A DNA stretch of 39,089 bases, taken from the NCBI GenBank assembly GCA_934130325.1, contig CAKOYA010000009.1, forward strand, positions 1 through 39,089, given 5' to 3'. The position numbers were made by a program, and so were the translations under genes. Origin of the DNA: an uncultured Clostridia bacterium (lineage in GTDB: Bacteria > Bacillota > Clostridia > TANB77 > CAG-465). Numbering within the stretch: position 1 is the first letter of the stretch; every line of letters begins with the position of its first letter. Of this stretch, positions 1 to 8,640 are shown piece after piece. The notes beneath the pieces are model-generated. The model was given only the letters and a program-made list of their open reading frames with translations. It was not told the DNA's origin and did not search any database.

Positions 1-231
1 AAAAACTTTAGAATAAAATAAAATGTAGAATATAAACTTTTGAAATATTAAAGCATATTATTTATGTTTTGTAAATAATAAAAGATAAAATTTTAAATGT
101 TCGACAAAACTAGATATGTTTTATTAAAATATTATATTAATTCTTTAAGTTTTATACAAATCTTAATATTTAAAGTAGCTATAAATTTATTAATTCATAT
201 AATATATTAATATTAAAAGGGAGGTGAAAAA

Positions 232-1119
232 ATGAAATTAGGACTAGCATTAAGTGGTGGCGGAGCAAAAGGTGCTGCACATATAGGAGTTTTACAAGCA
301 TTAAAAGAAGAGGGAATAAATATAGATTACATTTCTGGTACAAGTAGTGGAAGTATTATTGCTTCACTTTATGCATGTGGATATAATCCATATAATATAT
401 TATATATGTTTAATATGTATTGTAAACAAATAGCAGATTACGATAAACTGTTACCTTTCAAGGTGTTTGGCACTATGTTTACAGGCAATCTTTCATTAAA
501 GGGACTAGCAAAAGGTGAAAAATTAGAACAAACAATGAGAAAGTTTTGTACATTAAAAAAAATCAATGATATAAAAGATATAAATATTCCTATCGCTATT
601 CCAACAGTAGATTTAAATACTGGAGAAGTAATTTATTATTTAAATAGAAAAGTAGATTTAAATAATATGAGAAAATTAGATACAAATTTTGATGACGAAC
701 CTACTTTTAGGTATCAGGGAAATCTTGCATCAATAGTAAGAGCAAGTTGTAGTTTTCCAGCAGTATTTGAACCTAAATATTTAGATGGAAATATATTAAT
801 AGATGGGGGCGTAAGAGTTAATACTCCTGTATCAGTGCTAAAACTTATGGGAGCAGAAAAAATAATTTCTGTGACTTTTGGAAAAAATGATCATTGTAAA
901 AATTATAATAAGAATCTTGTTTCTATATCACTTAGATCATTTGATATAATGTCACATCAAGTAAACGAAAATGAGATATCTAATTCGGACTATGTAATAA
1001 ATTTAATTACGGACAATATAAGTTTACTTGATGGTAGCAAAACTAATATATTAAGCAATATAGGGTATGAAAAGACAAAAAAATCTATAGAAAAAATAAA
1101 AGAAGTTATATACAATTAA
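232..1119 (+). CDS. patatin-like phospholipase (RssA/YchK type)
   Basis: This 295-residue protein is a patatin-family serine acyl hydrolase, expected to cleave acyl chains from membrane lipids in or near the cytoplasmic face. The oxyanion-hole loop GGGAKG lies at residues 9-14. The nucleophile elbow GTSSGS puts the catalytic Ser at 38 in a G-x-S-x-G motif. The Asp of the Ser-Asp dyad is D191 in the DGG motif. All three elements are intact. The ATG is preceded by a strong GGGAGGTG ribosome binding site. There is no signal peptide or membrane segment. The gene stands alone and ends at a hairpin shared with the convergent gene. The family call is secure; the physiological substrate is unknown. 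Confidence 0.93.
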   Translation: MKLGLALSGGGAKGAAHIGVLQALKEEGINIDYISGTSSGSIIASLYACGYNPYNILYMFNMYCKQIADYDKLLPFKVFGTMFTGNLSLKGLAKGEKLEQTMRKFCTLKKINDIKDINIPIAIPTVDLNTGEVIYYLNRKVDLNNMRKLDTNFDDEPTFRYQGNLASIVRASCSFPAVFEPKYLDGNILIDGGVRVNTPVSVLKLMGAEKIISVTFGKNDHCKNYNKNLVSISLRSFDIMSHQVNENEISNSDYVINLITDNISLLDGSKTNILSNIGYEKTKKSIEKIKEVIYN

Positions 1120-1130
1120 TAAATTAAGTC

Positions 1131-1169
1131 TATTGAAAATAAGTTGAAATTTCAACTTATTTTTCAATA
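1131..1169. terminator. bidirectional terminator between patatin and CAP genes
   Basis: A long AT-rich inverted repeat (ATTGAAAA-x-AAGTTGAAA facing TTTCAACTTATTTTTCAAT) lies between two convergent genes. It overlaps the stop codon of the minus-strand gene and has T-runs in both directions. Confidence 0.75.
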
Positions 1170-2110
1170 AACATTACAACTATTATATATCCATATGTTG
1201 AACTCTTAGCTATTCCAACGCCAATATAGTTATAATATGGAGAAAGTAAATTTTTATTATGTGTAGTTGAGGCTATCCAGGAATCAACTGCATTTTTTAT
1301 ACTAGGGTTACCAGCAATATTTTCACCAGCTCTTTTATAACTTATTCCAAAATTTTTCATCATTATAAAAGGTGAACCGTATTTTTGTGAATTGTGAGAA
1401 AAATAATTAGTGTCAACCATGTCTTGTGCCTTTAATTTAGCAATATTTGTAAGGGTTGGATCATTAATAAGTTCTGGTAAATTGTTACTTTTTCTAAAAC
1501 TATTTATCATATTTAGTATATTACTAACATCATCATTTTTTGTGGTATTATTATTTGTACTATTATTTGTGTTATTATTACCTTGTATATTTGATTTTGA
1601 TAAAAAATCAGATCTTACCATTCCTACTAAATTATCTTGGGTTACTATCATGTTAAAATTTGATATTTTTCCAATGACTTGCACTTTTGAATTCTTTTTT
1701 AATTTGGTATAAGACTTAAAGTTAGTACCAGGGCCACCACGTACATTTACGTTATTTGCATTTAAAGTGTAGTACGCGCTGGTATAGTTTGTGTAAACTA
1801 AAGCCTTGTTTAAATTATTACCTGATATTTTTACATAATCTTTTGAAATAAGACCAACTTGATTGTTTTCTAATTGTGTTATATAGAAATTTGAAATTTC
1901 ACCTAATAGTTTTACCTTACTGTTTTTTTTAACCACCTTTATTATATTTGTCTTATTTATATTTGCTGATTTTCTAAAGTTAACATTTGCTGTAGTAATT
2001 CCATATTTAGGTTTATAGTTTTTATTTGAATAACCAAATATATTTGAAAACAATATTAAAAGTAACATTGTAAAATACATAATAAAAAGTTGTTTTTTTG
2101 TTACATGCAT
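1157..2110 (-). CDS. secreted SH3b-SH3b-CAP domain protein (YkwD-like)
   Basis: A 317-residue exported protein. Residues about 7-27 form a hydrophobic signal or anchor segment. Two bacterial SH3 domains follow, near 39-95 and 117-173, the second with the usual N-V-R-x-G-P-G-T motif. An Asn/Thr-rich linker at about 178-192 leads to a C-terminal CAP/SCP domain (about 195-317) with FSH, GENIA, the W..S..HN stretch and IGVG. SH3b domains usually bind peptidoglycan, so the protein probably acts in or on the cell wall; the CAP domain's biochemical role in bacteria is unclear. The start is supported by AGGTGATATAA just upstream. The gene is monocistronic and convergent with the lipase gene. Confidence 0.9.
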   Translation of the reverse strand: MHVTKKQLFIMYFTMLLLILFSNIFGYSNKNYKPKYGITTANVNFRKSANINKTNIIKVVKKNSKVKLLGEISNFYITQLENNQVGLISKDYVKISGNNLNKALVYTNYTSAYYTLNANNVNVRGGPGTNFKSYTKLKKNSKVQVIGKISNFNMIVTQDNLVGMVRSDFLSKSNIQGNNNTNNSTNNNTTKNDDVSNILNMINSFRKSNNLPELINDPTLTNIAKLKAQDMVDTNYFSHNSQKYGSPFIMMKNFGISYKRAGENIAGNPSIKNAVDSWIASTTHNKNLLSPYYNYIGVGIAKSSTYGYIIVVMFIEK

Positions 2111-2189
2111 TTATATCACCTAAAATTATTTTGTGTATATTTATAAAATATATAAATATAATGCAAAAATGTATAAAATTGGTTAAAAA

Positions 2190-2198
2190 TGGTATAAA
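2190..2198 (+). promoter_or_regulatory. extended -10 promoter for FAD oxidoreductase
   Basis: TGG-TATAAA lies about 40 bases before the start codon. No good -35 hexamer is visible, so it would depend on the TGN extension. Confidence 0.45.
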
Positions 2199-2238
2199 AA
2201 AAAATTAGAAATCCAAACTAATCATAGAGGTGAATAAA

Positions 2239-3447
2239 GTGCAATTGACAAATGGAAATTTATATTGGCAGAAAAAAACAAAAATTTCAAATACTTATCC
2301 ATATTTAACACATGATACTAGCTGCGATGTATTAATAATAGGTGGAGGAATTGTTGGGGCAATAACTGCGTATTTTCTAGCAAATGAAGGAGCAAATGTA
2401 ATAATCGCTGAAAAAAATATTGTAGGTTATGGTAGTACTAGTGCTGCAAGTGCACTTTTGGAATATCAATTAGGAATTGATATGAACAAATTGGAGAAAG
2501 TAATAGGAAAAAATCAAGCAAATCGAGTGTACAATTTATGTTTAGATGCGTTAAATAAGTTAGAAAAAATTGATAAAAAATTAGAAAAAAATACTGGATT
2601 TAAAAGGCAGGATTCTATATATTATACTAATAGATTTATGCAAAAAAGTTCAATGACAAAAGAATATAATTGTAGGAAAAAAGCTGGATTTAATACATAT
2701 TTTTTGGATTCACATAGTGTTATTAATTTAAATTGTGGAATTCTTACAAAAGATTCAAGTGGAATAATGAATCCATATTTATTTACGCAAGCCATTTTTG
2801 AAGAAATTAAGGAATTAGAAAATGTACAAATCTTTGAAAATACTAGAATTGATGATGTAAAATGTGTATATGATGGAGTAGAATGCACTACTAATAATAA
2901 GTTTAAGATAAGTGCTTCTAGTGTTATTTTTTCATCCGGTTATGAAACATTGAAGTATTTTGAAAGAGCACCTGTTGAACTGTATAGAACATTTACTATC
3001 GTTTCAAATCCAATAAAGGAATTAAAAAATTTTGATATTTCATTTACTGCAAGGGATAGTTTAGAACCATATCATTATTTAAGATTTGACACAAATGGAA
3101 GAATAATATTTGGGGGAGAAGACGTAAGATTTACAGATAAACTTACAAATGAAAAATATTTAAAAGCAGTGGCAAATGATAAGTATAATAGGTTATATAG
3201 TATCTTGAAAAAAACATTATATAATATAGAAGATATAAAAGTAGAATATACTTTTAATGGCATATTTGCAAATACTAAAGATTCTTTACCAATAATTGAC
3301 GAGATGCCAGGAATGCCTAATTGTTTTTGTAATTTAGGTCTTGGTCAAAATGGAATACTTTATTCTGTAATAGGTGCAAATATGTTAAAAGATGCTGTAA
3401 AGGGTTATTATACTAAGGATATGGCGCTATTTTCAATAAATAGATAA
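2239..3447 (+). CDS. FAD-dependent oxidoreductase (DAO family, DadA-like)
   Basis: A 402-residue flavoprotein of the D-amino-acid oxidase/glycine oxidase family (PF01266). The N-terminal Rossmann fold carries IIGGGIVG at about residues 33-40, followed by an acidic end to beta-2 (AEKN) for the FAD ribose. The C-terminal FAD-proximal motif reads NLGLGQNGILYS. The substrate cannot be told from sequence; relatives oxidise amines or amino acids. I place the start at GTG 2239 because AGAGGTG at 2226-2232 sits six bases before it. An in-frame GTG at 2230 lies inside that ribosome binding site and is rejected. No Rieske domain follows, unlike some relatives. Monocistronic. Confidence 0.88.
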   Translation: MQLTNGNLYWQKKTKISNTYPYLTHDTSCDVLIIGGGIVGAITAYFLANEGANVIIAEKNIVGYGSTSAASALLEYQLGIDMNKLEKVIGKNQANRVYNLCLDALNKLEKIDKKLEKNTGFKRQDSIYYTNRFMQKSSMTKEYNCRKKAGFNTYFLDSHSVINLNCGILTKDSSGIMNPYLFTQAIFEEIKELENVQIFENTRIDDVKCVYDGVECTTNNKFKISASSVIFSSGYETLKYFERAPVELYRTFTIVSNPIKELKNFDISFTARDSLEPYHYLRFDTNGRIIFGGEDVRFTDKLTNEKYLKAVANDKYNRLYSILKKTLYNIEDIKVEYTFNGIFANTKDSLPIIDEMPGMPNCFCNLGLGQNGILYSVIGANMLKDAVKGYYTKDMALFSINR

Positions 3448-3456
3448 AAATTTGAA

Positions 3457-3511
3457 ATTAAATAAATCTAAATTGTTATAGAAAGAATTTTAACAATGAG
3501 GGTTTATTTTT
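3457..3511 (+). terminator. possible terminator after FAD oxidoreductase
   Basis: AAATAAA...TTGTTA pairs with TAACAA...TTTATTT around an internal loop, followed by a T-rich run. The stem is weak and AT-only. Confidence 0.4.
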
Positions 3512-3549
3512 TTATTTAATATTTTTTAAATATTTGTTAACTAAAAGTT

Positions 3550-3578
3550 TTGATTTTTAAGTTTTACTATGGTATAAT
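3550..3578 (+). promoter_or_regulatory. sigma-A promoter for DUF2344 gene
   Basis: TTGATT at 3550-3555, a 17-base spacer, and TATAAT at 3573-3578 with a TGG extension directly in front. The start codon is 27 bases downstream of the -10. Confidence 0.85.
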
Positions 3579-3604
3579 ACTTACAGTAAAAATGAGGTGA
3601 TATT

Positions 3605-4282
3605 ATGGAAAAGGTGCAAATAATATATAGTAAATGTAAAGAGGCAACATATTTGTCACATTTAGATGTAGTAAAAGTTTTTGAACAAGCTATAGCAAGA
3701 GCAGGAGTACCAGTTGTATTTTCTAATGGATTTAATCCTAGACCGGAACTTGTATTTGCACATCCACTTTCAGTTGGTATTGAAAGTACTGGAGAAATCC
3801 TTGAAATAAAGTTAAAAGAAAAAGTGGAAACATCGTTTTTAGTTAAACAATTAAATAGAGTATTACCTAGTGGACTTACAGTTCTTTCTGCAGAGTACGT
3901 AAAGTTGGATTTAAAAAGTATAATGGCCAGAGTATATGCTGCCACATATATTATAAGTTTAGTTTATGATGAAAGTAAATTTAAAGACATGACTTCAAAA
4001 CAAAAAGAGGATGTAAAATTAAAATATAAAATAGATATGGAAAATTATTTAGAGCAAAAAAATATATTAGTTTTAAAAAAGTCTAAAGACAGAATGGAAA
4101 GAATAGATATAAAACAACAAATAATAACATATGATTTTGTTTTAGATAATTCATTAGAAATAACTGTACTTACAGGTTCAAAATCTAATTTAAAGCCTAG
4201 TATGATAATGGATGGATATTCTGAATATATAGATGAAAAAGTAGAATATGACGTAAAAAGAACGAAGATATTATTTAAATAA
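3605..4282 (+). CDS. TIGR03936/DUF2344 radical-SAM-linked protein
   Basis: A 225-residue protein of the DUF2344 family. The diagnostic N-terminus is present: early YLSHLD, then FSNGFNPRPELVFAHPLSVGIES at about 39-61. In most Firmicutes this protein is the partner of, or fused to, a B12-binding radical SAM protein (TIGR03960), usually upstream of rplU/obg. Here it has its own consensus promoter and neither partner is adjacent, so the radical SAM gene is elsewhere or absent. The biochemical function is not established. An AATGAGGTGAT ribosome binding site supports the ATG. No transmembrane segment. Confidence 0.85.
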   Translation: MEKVQIIYSKCKEATYLSHLDVVKVFEQAIARAGVPVVFSNGFNPRPELVFAHPLSVGIESTGEILEIKLKEKVETSFLVKQLNRVLPSGLTVLSAEYVKLDLKSIMARVYAATYIISLVYDESKFKDMTSKQKEDVKLKYKIDMENYLEQKNILVLKKSKDRMERIDIKQQIITYDFVLDNSLEITVLTGSKSNLKPSMIMDGYSEYIDEKVEYDVKRTKILFK

Positions 4283-4356
4283 AATGTTGAAAAATGTCGA
4301 TAAAATATTATAAAAAAATAAAGTAAAAAAAAATGGAATTTATTGTTAACAAACTA

Positions 4357-4385
4357 TTGACTTTAAAAAAATATTATGCAATAAT
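4357..4385 (+). promoter_or_regulatory. promoter of spoVG
   Basis: TTGACT at 4357-4362, a 17-base spacer, and AATAAT at 4380-4385 preceded by TGC as an extended -10. It resembles a sigma-A promoter rather than the sigma-H promoter known for spoVG in Bacillus subtilis. Confidence 0.75.
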
Positions 4386-4419
4386 ATAGTTGTACTTATA
4401 CAGGAAGGCGGTGTGGAAC

Positions 4420-4674
4420 ATGCAAATAACAGACGTAAGAGTAAGAAAAGTAGCTTCTCAAAATAGAATGAAAGCTATCGCTTCTATAACTATTGATGAT
4501 GTATTTGTAATACATGATATTAAAGTTATTGAAAGTGATAAAGGTTTATTCATTGCTATGCCTAGCAGAAAAACTCCAAACGGAGAATTTAAAGATATTG
4601 CTCATCCAATTAATACTGAAACAAGAGAAATGTTACAAAAAACTATTATTGAAAAATATAATGAAGCTGAGTAA
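4420..4674 (+). CDS. spoVG: SpoVG RNA-binding regulator
   Basis: An 84-residue protein with the full SpoVG signature: MQITDVRVRKV at the start, IKVIESDKGLFIAMPSRK in the middle and FKDIAHPI before the C-terminal helix. In other Firmicutes SpoVG binds RNA and affects septation, capsule, virulence or sporulation genes. The open frame extends further upstream, but the proper start is ATG 4420, preceded by AGGAAGGCGGTG. The gene is single and flanked by its own promoter and a strong terminator. This supports, but does not prove, a spore-forming ancestry. Confidence 0.97.
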   Translation: MQITDVRVRKVASQNRMKAIASITIDDVFVIHDIKVIESDKGLFIAMPSRKTPNGEFKDIAHPINTETREMLQKTIIEKYNEAE

Positions 4675-4695
4675 TAACTTTTATATATTAAAGTT

Positions 4696-4726
4696 AATCC
4701 AGGAAATGATTTCCTGGATTTTTTTA
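4696..4726 (+). terminator. spoVG terminator
   Basis: A perfect 11-bp stem (AATCCAGGAAA/TTTCCTGGATT) with a 3-base loop, followed by seven T residues. Confidence 0.93.
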
Positions 4727-4732
4727 TTTATA

Positions 4733-4741
4733 TATGTTATA
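4733..4741 (+). promoter_or_regulatory. extended -10 of uvrC promoter
   Basis: TGT-TATAAT lies just downstream of the spoVG terminator and about 44 bases before the uvrC start. The -35 region would fall in the terminator T-run and is poor. Confidence 0.6.
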
Positions 4742-4784
4742 ATAAACTGTATAGGTTATATAAAGAAATAAGTGGTGGAGGAAA

Positions 4785-6395
4785 ATGACAAATCCTTATG
4801 TAAAAGATATAGTGTCTAAAATTCCATTTAATCCTGGAATATATTTAATGAAGGACGAAAATGGTACAATTATATATGTAGGAAAAGCAATTTCTTTAAG
4901 AAAAAGAGTAAGGCAATATTTTCAAAAAAATAATAAAACTGCAAGAATTGAAAAGATGGCATCCTTAGTACGTGATATAGATTATATAGTAACTGCCAAT
5001 GAAGTAGAAGCACTTGTACTTGAATGCAATTATATAAAGGAACATAACCCTAAATTCAATGTGATGCTAAAAGACGATAAAAGTTACCCGTATATAAAGG
5101 TAACAATAAAGGAAAAATATCCAATAATTTATGTTACTAGAACTAAAAAAAATGATGGCTCAATATATTTTGGACCTTATACAAGTGTGAGTTCAATGAG
5201 GGATGTGCTTTCTACAATAAAGACAATATTTCCTGTTAAAAGGTGTAAATATAATTTAGATAAGAATAGAAAAGTTGGGCCTTGTTTATACTATCATATA
5301 GGAAGGTGTTTAGGCCCATGTGTAAATGAAGTAAATTTAAAAGAATATAAAGATATGATAGATCAGGTAGTATTATTTTTGCAGGGAAAAAATGGTGATG
5401 TAAAAAAAATTATCCTAGAGCAAATACAAAAGTGCATAGAAACATTAGAGTTTGAAAGAGCTGCTATATTAAAAAAAAGGTTAGACGATATTGAAAAAAT
5501 AAGTAACAAACAAAATGTTGCAAATTTAAATGAATATAGTTGTGATATCTGGGGGTATGTATTTAGCAATGACACTTTGTATATACAAGTTTTTAAAATA
5601 AGAGACTATAAAGTTGTACTAAATGAAGATGTAAAAATAGATGAAATATCATCAGATGAAGTGGATGATTCATTAATACAAATATTATGTAATTATTATA
5701 CAAAAAATAAAGATATTCCTAAAAAAATATATATTAAGTTGGAAGAAGAAAAAATTGGGGTATTGAATGAATTTTTTTTAAAAGAGGAAATAAAATTACA
5801 GGTAATTTGCCCAAAAAGAGGCGAAAAGTCAAATTTAGTTAATATGGTGGAAAATAATATAAACATAAATATTAATGAAAAGAAAAATAATGTAATAGAG
5901 GATTTATCATTTATAATGGGATTTAAAGAACCTATTGATTCAATTGAATGTTATGATATATCTAATTTAAGAAATGATTACATAGTAGGATGTATGATAA
6001 GGTTTGAATATGGAAAATTAAATAAGAGTATGTATAGAAAATTTAGGATAAAGAGTACTTTGACTCAAGACGATCCTAAGTGTATGTACGAGATTTTAAC
6101 AAGAAGACTAAGACATAAAGAACAATGGCCTCTTCCTGACGTTATTTTAATAGATGGTGGAAAAACTCAATTAAATATGGTTAAAAAGGCTTTTGAAGAT
6201 GCTGAAGAAAATGCTAATATATATGGAATGGTAAAAAATGACAAGCATAGAACAAGGGGATTAATTGATATAGCTGGAAATGAAATTGATCTAAGTAGAA
6301 ATAAAAAAATACTTAATTTTTTGACTTTTCTACAAGATGAAGTACATAGATTTACAATTACATACCATAGAAAATTAAGGGATAGTATAAAATAA
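4785..6395 (+). CDS. uvrC: excinuclease ABC subunit C, lacking the C-terminal HhH domain
   Basis: UvrC makes the dual incision in nucleotide excision repair with UvrAB. The protein has the N-terminal GIY-YIG nuclease (GIYLM at about 18, YVGKA at about 30). A UVR coiled-coil motif that contacts UvrB lies near 205-235. The RNase H-like nuclease keeps its catalytic residues: D391 in CYDISN, D457 in LIDGGKTQ and H521 in DEVHRF. It stops at 536 residues, immediately after YHRKLRDS, where typical 590-620-residue UvrC proteins continue into a tandem helix-hairpin-helix domain. No frame after the stop encodes one, so this is a true shortening rather than a visible frameshift. The ribosome binding site is GGTGGAGG. 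Confidence 0.93.
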   Translation: MTNPYVKDIVSKIPFNPGIYLMKDENGTIIYVGKAISLRKRVRQYFQKNNKTARIEKMASLVRDIDYIVTANEVEALVLECNYIKEHNPKFNVMLKDDKSYPYIKVTIKEKYPIIYVTRTKKNDGSIYFGPYTSVSSMRDVLSTIKTIFPVKRCKYNLDKNRKVGPCLYYHIGRCLGPCVNEVNLKEYKDMIDQVVLFLQGKNGDVKKIILEQIQKCIETLEFERAAILKKRLDDIEKISNKQNVANLNEYSCDIWGYVFSNDTLYIQVFKIRDYKVVLNEDVKIDEISSDEVDDSLIQILCNYYTKNKDIPKKIYIKLEEEKIGVLNEFFLKEEIKLQVICPKRGEKSNLVNMVENNINININEKKNNVIEDLSFIMGFKEPIDSIECYDISNLRNDYIVGCMIRFEYGKLNKSMYRKFRIKSTLTQDDPKCMYEILTRRLRHKEQWPLPDVILIDGGKTQLNMVKKAFEDAEENANIYGMVKNDKHRTRGLIDIAGNEIDLSRNKKILNFLTFLQDEVHRFTITYHRKLRDSIK

Positions 6396-6431
6396 ATAAA
6401 AGCTGCAAATAATATTTGGGGAGTTGATTAT

Positions 6432-6641
6432 ATGTCAAATATGTCTAACCAACAAAAAATTCAGTGTAATGTAGCACATTGCACACATAACTGTATCGAG
6501 GATTGTACTTGTAAGCTTGATAAAATACTAGTTTCACCTTGTACAGTAAAAGCTAATGAAAGTGCAGAGGATACAACTGCATGCTCTTCATATAAGTATT
6601 GTGGTGATTTAAATATTACAGAAATAACTGGAAGAGATTAG
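6432..6641 (+). CDS. DUF1540 small Cys-rich protein
   Basis: A 69-residue protein with the DUF1540 cysteine pattern: IQCNVAHCTHN, CIEDCTCKL, a Cys in VSPC and a final C-S-S-Y. The pattern suggests metal binding. DUF1540 proteins are common in spore-forming Clostridia and their function is unknown. It follows uvrC by 36 bases with a GGGGAG ribosome binding site and may be cotranscribed with it. It ends at its own terminator. Confidence 0.88.
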   Translation: MSNMSNQQKIQCNVAHCTHNCIEDCTCKLDKILVSPCTVKANESAEDTTACSSYKYCGDLNITEITGRD

Positions 6642-6645
6642 TAAT

Positions 6646-6684
6646 AAAGTGATATGGAAAAATTATTCCATGTCACTTTTTTTC
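6646..6684 (+). terminator. terminator after DUF1540 gene
   Basis: A 14-bp stem (AAAGTGATATGGAA facing TTCCATGTCACTTT, one G-U pair) with a 6-base loop and a T-run. Confidence 0.92.
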
Positions 6685-6686
6685 TA

Positions 6687-6715
6687 TTGCAAAATGTTAT
6701 ACTTTAGAATATAAT
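6687..6715 (+). promoter_or_regulatory. promoter of murD operon
   Basis: TTGCAA at 6687-6692, a 17-base spacer, TATAAT at 6710-6715. Confidence 0.82.
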
Positions 6716-6747
6716 AAGTATATATTAAGAAAAAGGGTGATACTTTG

Positions 6748-8161
6748 TTGTTAAATGAAAAATTAGAAATATTTAAGTTAGCTATAAATGGAAAAAAAAT
6801 AGCGGTTTTGGGCATAGGAAGGAGCAATATTCCAGCTATAAATTTTTTAAATAAATTAGGAGCTAAGATAAGTGTAAGAGATAAAAATAAAGATGCCTTA
6901 GAAAAATGCGAAAGTTTGCAAAAACTTGGAATAGAGTTTATTCTTGGAGAAAATTATTTATCAGGTCTTGATAAATTTGATTATATTTTAAGAACTCCTG
7001 GAATAAAACCATTTTTAAAAGAAATTGAAGCAGCTACAAAAAAAGGAGTAAAACTTACTTCTGAAATAGAACTTCTTGTAGAACTTGCTCCGTGTAAGAT
7101 AGTAGCTGTTACTGGAAGTGACGGAAAAACCACAACTACAACTCTTATATCAAAGTTTTTAGAAAATCAAGGATATAAGGTATGGTTAGGTGGAAATATT
7201 GGAAGATCAATATTTGCAGATATAGAAAGTATTTCTAGAAAGGATATAATTGTTCTAGAATTAAGTAGTTTTCAGCTAATGACTTTAAAAAAATCTCCAA
7301 ATGTTGCAGTTATTACTAATATTTCACCTAATCATTTGGATTATCATAGAAGTTTTGAAGAATATGCTTTGGCAAAGGCAAATATATTTTTAAATCAAAA
7401 TAGAAATGATAAATTAGTATTAAATTTAGACGATAGTTATACAGAAAAATATTTAAGCATTATTAGCAATAATAAAATAAAAAGCAGTATATCGTATTTT
7501 AGTTTAAAAGAAAAAGTTGTTAAGCGGAGTATATTTTAATAATAATGAAATATTATACAATAATGGACAAAATATAGTGAAAATATGTGATAAATCAGAT
7601 ATTAAATTAATTGGTATGCATAATATTGCAAATGTTTGTGCAGCACTATCTGCTGTAGTTGATTTAGTTGATATTAATACAGTTAAAGAAGTATTAAATA
7701 CATTTTATGGAGTAGAGCATAGAATGGAATTTGTAAGAAATGTAAGTGGTGTAAATTATTATAATGACTCAATTGCAAGTTCTCCAACTAGGACTATTGC
7801 AGGATTAGTATCATTTGATAAAAAGGTAATATTAATTGCTGGTGGATATGATAAACATATTCCATATGATCCAATAGGTGGATATATATTAGATAAGGTA
7901 AAATTACTAATTCTTGTAGGTGATACTTCTTCAAAAATAAGAGAAGCAGTAATTAAAGAGGCAAAAAATAGGAAAGAAAATTTGGACGAAATACTAGAAA
8001 TAAAGGAATTTAGTAATTTAAAAGATTGCGTGATGTATGCTAAATCTAAGGCAAAAGATGGTGATGACATAGTAATGTCACCTGCTAGTGCATCATTTGA
8101 TATGTATAAAGATTTTGAGCAAAGAGGCAATTATTTTAAAGAAATAGTAAAAGAATTATAA
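6748..8161 (+). CDS. murD: UDP-N-acetylmuramoyl-alanine--D-glutamate ligase, with +1 frameshift
   Basis: MurD adds D-Glu to UDP-MurNAc-L-Ala in the cytoplasmic stage of peptidoglycan synthesis. The N-domain begins KIAVLGIGRSNIPA. The ATP-binding P-loop is VTGSDGKTTTTT. The central domain has ITNISPNHLDYH, and the C-domain has GMHNIANVCAALSA, YNDSIASSPTRTIA and ILIAGGYDKH. The frame opened at 6748 ends at 7539, while the C-domain lies in the +1 frame. That frame has a stop at 7505-7507, so the shift must lie between 7508 and 7539. Skipping the C of the in-frame CGG at 7525-7527 gives KEKVVK-GVYFNNNEI, matching the family's G-x-Y loop, and a normal 470-residue protein. TTG 6748 is best spaced from AAAGGGTGA; TTG 6745 is possible. 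Only a +1 shift, or correction of an error, yields active enzyme. Confidence 0.9.
7525..7528 (+). other. CGG-A: putative +1 frameshift site in murD
   Basis: Frame 0 reads AAG CGG AGT ATA TTT TAA. The +1 frame reads GGA GTA TAT TTT AAT and continues MurD. One base too many is present, and dropping the C of CGG restores a family-consistent Gly-Val-Tyr. Confidence 0.7.
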
Positions 8162-8179
8162 AAATAAAGAGGGAAGAGT

Positions 8180-8611
8180 ATGAAAAATCGAGGAATAAGC
8201 TTAATTGTTCTAGTAATAACCATAATAGTTATGAGCATATTATTAGGGGCTGTTGTAGTTAATATACAAAAGCAAGATGTTATAACAAATGCTAATGAAA
8301 CTAAAATCAAAAGTGATATTTCTGCAATAAAAGAAGAATATAATAATTATGTGTCACATATGGAATATGAGTATACATTAAAAGGTGAAGTGTATTCTAA
8401 AAGTAAGTTAAACGCAGGTAAAGAGAATGCAATGTATGATGGAGATAAAATTGAAGGAATAAATACTATAAAGGATATTTTGCCAAGTATAGTAAATAGT
8501 AATTATAATAATTCTTTTGAAATAAAAGAGGGAAAATTAGAATTTGTTACAGATGGTGATTATAATTTTACAGATGAACAAAAGGATTGGATAGAAGAGG
8601 CTTTAAAGTAA
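8180..8611 (+). CDS. type IV pilin-like (pseudopilin) protein
   Basis: A 143-residue protein starting KNRG|ISLIVLVITIIVMSILLGAV. This is a class III (prepilin) leader: a short basic stretch, Gly, then a hydrophobic helix of about 20 residues. It would be cleaved after Gly5 by prepilin peptidase. The usual Glu at mature position 5 is absent (Val here), a variant I recognise from many clostridial proteins with the GISLIVLVITIIV motif. The rest is hydrophilic with no recognised domain. It follows murD by 18 bases with a GAGGGAAGAG ribosome binding site, so it is probably cotranscribed. No other pilus gene is nearby. Confidence 0.75.
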   Translation: MKNRGISLIVLVITIIVMSILLGAVVVNIQKQDVITNANETKIKSDISAIKEEYNNYVSHMEYEYTLKGEVYSKSKLNAGKENAMYDGDKIEGINTIKDILPSIVNSNYNNSFEIKEGKLEFVTDGDYNFTDEQKDWIEEALK

Positions 8612-8640
8612 TATTTATATAATATATGAAAGGAAAAAGT

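Noticed and set aside
1..231. Regulatory element or hidden gene upstream of the lipase gene
   Set aside because: AT-rich DNA with a lone TATAAT at 198-203 but no matching -35 and no open frame of note.
1410..1712. Plus-strand ORF opposite the CAP gene
   Set aside because: Low-complexity hydrophobic shadow of the Asn/Thr-rich linker region; no ribosome binding site.
4390..4419. Upstream TTG start for spoVG
   Set aside because: It lies before the AGGAAGGCGGTG ribosome binding site; SpoVG proteins begin MQITDVR.
6380..6431. A frameshift explaining the short uvrC
   Set aside because: None of the three forward frames after the stop encodes helix-hairpin-helix sequence, and no CGG is present at the end of the gene.
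7517..8161. Reading the murD 3' half as a separate gene starting at TTG 7517
   Set aside because: No ribosome binding site, and the protein would be only the C-terminal part of MurD. The upstream frame supplies the missing N-terminal domains.
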